In this document: positions 60,048 to 64,000 of the stretch, in pieces | How the letters are laid out: every line of letters begins with the position of its first letter | How positions within the stretch are numbered: the stretch's first letter is position 1 | Assembly: GCF_029960785.1 (NCBI RefSeq) | Contig: NZ_JASBQE010000003.1 | Span: forward strand, 1 to 64,000 | Direction: 5' to 3' | From: Polyangium sp. 15x6 | GTDB lineage: Bacteria; Myxococcota_A; Polyangia; Polyangiales; Polyangiaceae | Length of the DNA stretch: 64,000 bases | Notes under the pieces: generated by a model | The model's database searches: none | Told to the model about the DNA's origin: nothing | The model's input: only the letters and a program-made list of their open reading frames with translations | Position numbers and translations under genes: made by a program

Positions 60048-60094
60048 AGCGAGCTCCCTCGGGGGGTGAATCGGCCGGGCTTTGCCTGGCCGAG
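60048..60094. repeat. Dispersed 47-bp repeat, copy 2
   Basis: This copy matches 23008-23055 closely (AGCGAGCTC, GGGTGAATCGGC, TTTGCCTGGCCGAG). It touches the palindrome at 60005-60038 on one side and overlaps the 40-nt hairpin on the other, so 60005-60125 is a compact composite. Confidence 0.8.
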
Positions 60095-60125
60095 AGGGGG
60101 ACGCGAGGCGTCCCCCTCGGGACTA
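60086..60125 (-). terminator. Repeated 40-nt hairpin at a gene 3' end, copy 2
   Basis: All 40 bases are identical to 25984-26023, and the stop codon of the minus-strand barrel gene lies inside the repeat, exactly as in the other copy. The stem is GAGGGGGACGC with GCGTCCCCCTC and a GAG loop, with an outer extension. A terminator or 3'-end processing role is inferred. Confidence 0.65.
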
Positions 60126-61880
60126 GAAGCTGTATTTCGCGCGGGTGAACACGGTCGACCCGCCCGTCTCCGGGGAGCCGAACTTCGTGTAGGGCTTGCC
60201 GAGCTGGAGCAGCGCCCCCGCCGCGAGCTCCAGCCCATTGCCGAAGTTGTAATCGAGCTCCGGGAAGATGACCATCGAGAACCCTTCCGCGCTGAGGGGC
60301 GAGATCGTCCGACGCACGCGTTTCCCCTCGTCGTTGTCCCACGTCTCCTCGACGAGCGGCGTCGCGTCGAGGATCGTGAACAGCCGGAACATGCCCGCCT
60401 GGTTCGCGAATTTGAAATCGGCCCCGAGCACCACGTAATCGCCGAGCCGCGGCCGCAAAATCTCGCGCGAGCACATCTCGCCGTTTTTCGCGAGCGTGCA
60501 GGCGAGCACGTTCGCCCCGTCGACCACGCCGCTCTGCCGGACCACGTATCCTTCCTTGATCCAGTCGCCCGCGCCGTACTCGTCCACGAGCCCGTGCACC
60601 CACATCGCGTTCACGTACACGTGCTCACCGAACGTGTAATCGAGGCCGAGCACCCATTTCAAGAACGGTGTGTCGTCCACCACGAGCGGCTCCCGCCCGC
60701 CGGCTCCCCCGGGCCGCCCGTCGCCGTCGTAATCGTATTCGCCGGCGGGCTGCGGGATTCCGAACGCGAGCTCGTCGTTCGTCAGCCGGATCGACTGGCG
60801 CTGCGGCACCACGAGCGCGCCCTCGAAGCGATACCCGATGCCGCTGATCTCCTCCGAGATCCACGAGAACGGGTTCACCTCGCCCGTGGCGTTCAGCCCG
60901 TAGACGTGCATCCGCGGATACTCGAGCGTCACGTCCGTGAGCAGGACCCCGTCGACGCAATCGTTCGCATCGTTCGGGTTACAGCGTCGGCCGAGGGCCT
61001 GGCGTGTGTGGTTGCTCCGCGGCTGCGGGAAATCCGTGCGGCCGTTGTAATACGAGAGCGCGATGTCGTGCTCCTTGATCGTGCCCGCGATCCGGTAGGC
61101 GACCTGCATGTTGTCGAACGTCGGCTCGGGCATCACGGGCGTCACGTTGCCGATGATCGTCGGGTGGCCGAACAGCGTCTGCGCCGTGGCCTGCTCGGCG
61201 ACCACGCGCTGCCGGAGCGAATCCGAGACGAACGGCAATCGATCGAGCTGCGCCACCGCGAGCGAGCCGGAGAGCGGCAGCATCGCGGGCTTGAAGATCG
61301 GCACGAGCACGCCGGAGATCGACCACTCCTCCGAGATCCAGTAATCGGCCTTCACCATGAAATTGGCGATCTGCCGGCCGAACAGCAGCGGATCACGCAG
61401 ATCGTCGGAGTTCAGGTTGTTCGTCGGGTTGAACTGATCGCCGACGCCCCAGGAGACGACCTGCTGGCCGATGCGCAGGTCGAGCCCCTTCACGAAGAGG
61501 CCCTCGGCCTCCATGTAGACCGCGCGCGCTTCGAGGCGGTACGGGTCGGCCTTCTCGATCCGCGAGAGGTCGCCGACGGCCGTCATTCGCTCGGGATAGC
61601 CGCTCCACACGAAATCGACCGCCGCGACGCCGTGGAACCGCCCGTAATCCGCCTCGAGCTTCAGGCCGAGCGTATTCCAGTTGCGCTCGACGCCCGCCGG
61701 CAGCTCCTGCCGCGAATACCAGTCGCCCACGCCCACGGGCTGCATGCGGAAGCGCAGATCACTCTGGATGCGGCCGCTCCAATCGAGTTCGAGCTCGTCG
61801 GCCTGGGCGCTCGTCGCCGTGCCGAGCAGGAGGGCGAGGGAGCAGAGGGTCGCGCTGCCCCGACGAACGTGGCGGTACAT
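60123..61880 (-). CDS. DUF1302-like outer-membrane beta-barrel
   Basis: The 585-residue product has a signal peptide (RRGSATLCSLALLLGTATSA) and a beta-barrel rich in aromatic-ended strands: GRIQSDLRFRMQPVGVGDWY, WNTLGLKLEADYGRFHGVAA, IGQQVVSWGVGDQFNPTNNL, FLKWVLGLDYTFGEHVYVNA and a C-terminal FTRAKYSF ending in Phe. This fits DUF1302 proteins, which are found with DUF1329/LolA-like partners and MMPL pumps. It is the third gene of the cluster, 99 bases after the LolA-like gene, and likely the outer-membrane exit of the system. Confidence 0.84.
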   Translation of the reverse strand: MYRHVRRGSATLCSLALLLGTATSAQADELELDWSGRIQSDLRFRMQPVGVGDWYSRQELPAGVERNWNTLGLKLEADYGRFHGVAAVDFVWSGYPERMTAVGDLSRIEKADPYRLEARAVYMEAEGLFVKGLDLRIGQQVVSWGVGDQFNPTNNLNSDDLRDPLLFGRQIANFMVKADYWISEEWSISGVLVPIFKPAMLPLSGSLAVAQLDRLPFVSDSLRQRVVAEQATAQTLFGHPTIIGNVTPVMPEPTFDNMQVAYRIAGTIKEHDIALSYYNGRTDFPQPRSNHTRQALGRRCNPNDANDCVDGVLLTDVTLEYPRMHVYGLNATGEVNPFSWISEEISGIGYRFEGALVVPQRQSIRLTNDELAFGIPQPAGEYDYDGDGRPGGAGGREPLVVDDTPFLKWVLGLDYTFGEHVYVNAMWVHGLVDEYGAGDWIKEGYVVRQSGVVDGANVLACTLAKNGEMCSREILRPRLGDYVVLGADFKFANQAGMFRLFTILDATPLVEETWDNDEGKRVRRTISPLSAEGFSMVIFPELDYNFGNGLELAAGALLQLGKPYTKFGSPETGGSTVFTRAKYSF

Positions 61881-61979
61881 GCTTCGTTTGACCTCGGGTC
61901 CTTGAAATGCGTCGCGCCGCCCGTCCCGTGGTGGGAGGAGGCGGCGCGCGTATCTACTCTATCTCGGGCGGGGCGAAAT

Positions 61980-62735
61980 CTACTTTTCGAGGCTGCGCTT
62001 CGAGAAGAGATCGTCGCTCATCTCCTCGTTCACCTTCCACGCCTTGCGGATCATCTTCGTCCAGTGGCCGCCCTTCGTGTGGTCGACCATCTTGAGCTCC
62101 TGCGGGCTGCAAATATTACTCTGGCAGTCGTAGGTCGTGCGCGTCTCGGTCTTCACGTGCTTGCCGGCCGCGTTGTAGTACTTGATCTCCGTCGGCAGGT
62201 TCTTGTCCTTCTGGACCTTGAACTCGATCTTGCCGTGCGGGACCGTCTGGCCCGCCTTCGCCGTCGCCACGAGCGTCTGCTCCGCGGCCGCGTCCGCGGC
62301 GAGCTGCGCGTCGTAGAAGGCCGCGTACGCCTGCGTCGCGAGGTCGTCCTGGCTGAAGGCGAGCCCCATGAAGCCTTGATCGGTCACGTGGCTGGCGATC
62401 CGCCGGATCTTCCCGAACGCCGGGAGATACACGTACATCTGCGTGGGCGAGAGGATGAGGACCTTGGTCCCCTTCATGTCGGCGGGCGCGGTGAACTCGG
62501 TCAGGCGCTTTTCGCCCTTGATGTAGACCTTGAGCCCCATCTTCTTCTCGTCTTTGCCGGGCTCTTTGTTGACGACCTCGTACTCGTAGTACTGGGTCTT
62601 CGCGCGGTTCATCGCCTCTTCCATCGCCTTGAGGGCCTTGTCGCCCGGGGCGTCGGCGCCCGCATGCCCGGCCCAGAGCAGGGCCGCGAGGAGGGGAGCA
62701 GAGGCGGAAAGCCAACCACGGAAAGCTGTACTCAT
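61980..62735 (-). CDS. LolA-like outer-membrane lipoprotein-sorting protein
   Basis: The 251-residue protein has a signal peptide (SASAPLLAALLWAGHAGADA) and a LolA-like half-barrel region: MEEAMNRAKTQYYEYEVVNK, KKMGLKVYIKGEKRLTEFTA, MKGTKVLILSPTQMYVYLPA, and TEIKYYNAAGKHVKTETRTT. It matches PF17131-type proteins usually encoded beside MMPL pumps, where they may carry lipids across the periplasm. Its ATG overlaps the stop of the pump gene (ATGA), so expression is coupled. Confidence 0.87.
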   Translation of the reverse strand: MSTAFRGWLSASAPLLAALLWAGHAGADAPGDKALKAMEEAMNRAKTQYYEYEVVNKEPGKDEKKMGLKVYIKGEKRLTEFTAPADMKGTKVLILSPTQMYVYLPAFGKIRRIASHVTDQGFMGLAFSQDDLATQAYAAFYDAQLAADAAAEQTLVATAKAGQTVPHGKIEFKVQKDKNLPTEIKYYNAAGKHVKTETRTTYDCQSNICSPQELKMVDHTKGGHWTKMIRKAWKVNEEMSDDLFSKRSLEK

Positions 62736-64000
62736 CTCGAACCTCGTTCGTTCAGGGAAGGGCTCGTGCTCGTGTCGAGAACGGTGTCCGACGCATCGGA
62801 CGCAGGTGCGGCGCTCGGTATTCTAGTCCCGTCGCCGTAGTAGCGCGTTTTGCGCGCGAAGAGGGGGATCACCAGCATCGTGGCCAGGGCCGCCGCCACC
62901 ATGGCCGCCGCCGTCAGGCCTCCCACGTTCTTCAGGGGCCGCGCCTCGCCGAGCGTGAGCACGAAAAAGCCGGCCGCGACCATCCACGCGCTCATCCAGA
63001 TCGCCGGCCCGGCCCGCCGCGCGGCCGTCGTGGCCGCCTCCGCGAGCGGGGACTTCTCCGGCGAGCTCCATGCGACCATCAGGTGTACCGCATAGTCCAC
63101 GCCCGCCCCGATGATCAAGCTCGGAAGCATCGACGTCCCGATGTCGAGCGGGACGCCGAGCAGCCCCATGCCGCCATAAATCACCGCCATCGTCAGCATG
63201 ATGGGAAGCACGCCGAGCAAGCCGCTCCAGAACGACCGGAACAGCCCGACCATGAGCAGCAGCACAAAACCGAGCGCGAAGAACAGGCTCTTCCAATGGT
63301 TCGACGCGACGCTCCTCGACAGGCCCGCGTGCATCACGGGCAGACCCGTCACCGCGACCGCGAGCTTCTGCTCTCCCGACGTGGAGGGCTCGGCACCCGC
63401 CGCGCCCGCGGCCGGCGGCAGCGCGAGGGCCGGCACGTCGAGGTCCATCCACGCGGCCGCGATCGCAGCGTAGAACCGTTCCCCCTTCAACCCCGCCGGC
63501 GCCGCGATCTTCGCGTCGAGGGCGAACTCTTTCGCCCGCGCCATCGCCTCGCTCCGCCGCCAGATCTCCTCCAGCGGGCGATCGACCGTGTCCGCGAGAT
63601 CGGTGACGAGCGTGTCGCCCACGGGTTTGTCGAGGGCGGCTGCGATCGCCTCCGCGAGCTTCGCCTCGTCGGGCCGCGATCCGAGCGCCGTGAGCGCGCG
63701 CGCGACCTTGTCGATCGCCTCGGGCCCTTCGAGCTCCACGCTGCACTCCTCCGAGCCGAGGAACCGCGTGAGCGCGGCGCGCGTGGCCTCCGAGGCGTCG
63801 GCCTTCGCCGGCGCCGCGAGGCGAGCCTCGAGATCCGGCTGCTCGGGCATGGGGGTGCCAAAGGCCTTCCCGACCGCGCGCATGCGGGCCGCGGCGAGAG
63901 CGCGCGCGCGGGCCGTGACCTCGTCCTTCCGGGCCCCCTTCGCCTCGGCCACCGTGTACTTCGTCGTGATCGCCGTGCTCGCGACCTCTCGAATTCGTTC
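62732..64000 (-). CDS. MMPL/RND-family exporter, 5' end beyond window
   Basis: The frame runs open to the window edge through IREVASTAITTKYTVAEAKG, so only the C-terminal part is seen (about 422 residues). It includes a periplasmic loop, then a block of membrane helices: FFALGFVLLLMVGLFRSFWS, LGVLPIMLTMAVIYGGMGLL, GVPLDIGTSMLPSLIIGAGV, DYAVHLMVAW, IWMSAWMVAAGFFVLTLGEA and GLTAAAMVAAALATMLVIPL. This is the second half of an MMPL-type RND exporter; GAGVDYAVHL is a typical motif. It forms one unit with the coupled LolA-like and barrel genes, probably exporting a lipid or hydrophobic compound. Confidence 0.9.
   Translation of the reverse strand, partial: ERIREVASTAITTKYTVAEAKGARKDEVTARARALAAARMRAVGKAFGTPMPEQPDLEARLAAPAKADASEATRAALTRFLGSEECSVELEGPEAIDKVARALTALGSRPDEAKLAEAIAAALDKPVGDTLVTDLADTVDRPLEEIWRRSEAMARAKEFALDAKIAAPAGLKGERFYAAIAAAWMDLDVPALALPPAAGAAGAEPSTSGEQKLAVAVTGLPVMHAGLSRSVASNHWKSLFFALGFVLLLMVGLFRSFWSGLLGVLPIMLTMAVIYGGMGLLGVPLDIGTSMLPSLIIGAGVDYAVHLMVAWSSPEKSPLAEAATTAARRAGPAIWMSAWMVAAGFFVLTLGEARPLKNVGGLTAAAMVAAALATMLVIPLFARKTRYYGDGTRIPSAAPASDASDTVLDTSTSPSLNERGSR

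Overview
The window is very GC-rich, gene-dense DNA of the kind found in large-genome myxobacteria (Polyangiaceae-like; inferred from content, no marker gene is present). The signs are a PknK-type kinase-ATPase-TPR fusion, many lipoproteins with Gly/Thr-rich linkers behind the lipidated Cys, a DUF4388 protein, an Oar-like outer-membrane receptor, frequent GTG/TTG starts, and many ATGA/GTGA start-stop overlaps. No rRNA, tRNA, CRISPR array, intact insertion sequence or prophage was seen.

Layout. 0-4.4 kb: a partial Gly-rich lipoprotein, an AraC-type regulator, a 21-bp tandem-repeat array in the divergent intergenic region, then a four-gene Spy-like lipoprotein / ECF sigma / membrane anti-sigma / Spy-CnrX-like sensor cluster. 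4.4-4.8 kb: a 328-bp inverted-repeat element whose two arms keep the same hairpins through compensatory changes. 4.8-17.1 kb: PknK-like kinase, glutathione-dependent formaldehyde dehydrogenase, a duplicated gene-plus-promoter pair, surface lipoproteins, TrmH-family methyltransferase, GNAT, esterase. 17.1-20.3 kb: an accessory island with an EVE-like/PD-(D/E)XK-like protein flanked by two members and one 3' remnant of a 118-residue family, followed by a DUF5713 gene coupled to a partner. 20.6-26 kb: a possible caspase-fold protein with an EF-hand and a tandem array of three DUF4360 genes plus a fragment. 26-34 kb: membrane proteins, a lipoprotein and a coupled set of paralogues that looks immunity-like. 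34-43 kb: a 22-bp tandem array, an outer-membrane receptor, RluA-type pseudouridine synthase, TerB-like protein, and a DUF4388 gene coupled to a photoactive-yellow-protein-like sensor. 44-52 kb: a minus-strand run of eight genes built around a three-subunit molybdenum hydroxylase, its XdhC-like and MocA-like maturation factors, a glyoxalase I, an ADP-ribosylglycohydrolase and a GNAT. 52-60 kb: HEAT/methyltransferase fusion, a C-lobe-only pseudokinase, lipoproteins, an MpaB-type protein and a papain-like lipoprotein. 60-64 kb: outer-membrane barrel, LolA-like protein and MMPL/RND pump (partial at the window end).

The strongest unusual items are the PYP-like sensor with chromophore-site residues conserved without gaps, the structured inverted-repeat element with covariation, the EVE-nuclease island, the sigma/Spy module behind the 21-bp array, the gene-plus-promoter duplication with probable leaderless transcripts, and identical 40-nt terminator-like hairpins behind two unrelated genes. 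Function calls rest on motifs read by eye; no database search was possible.
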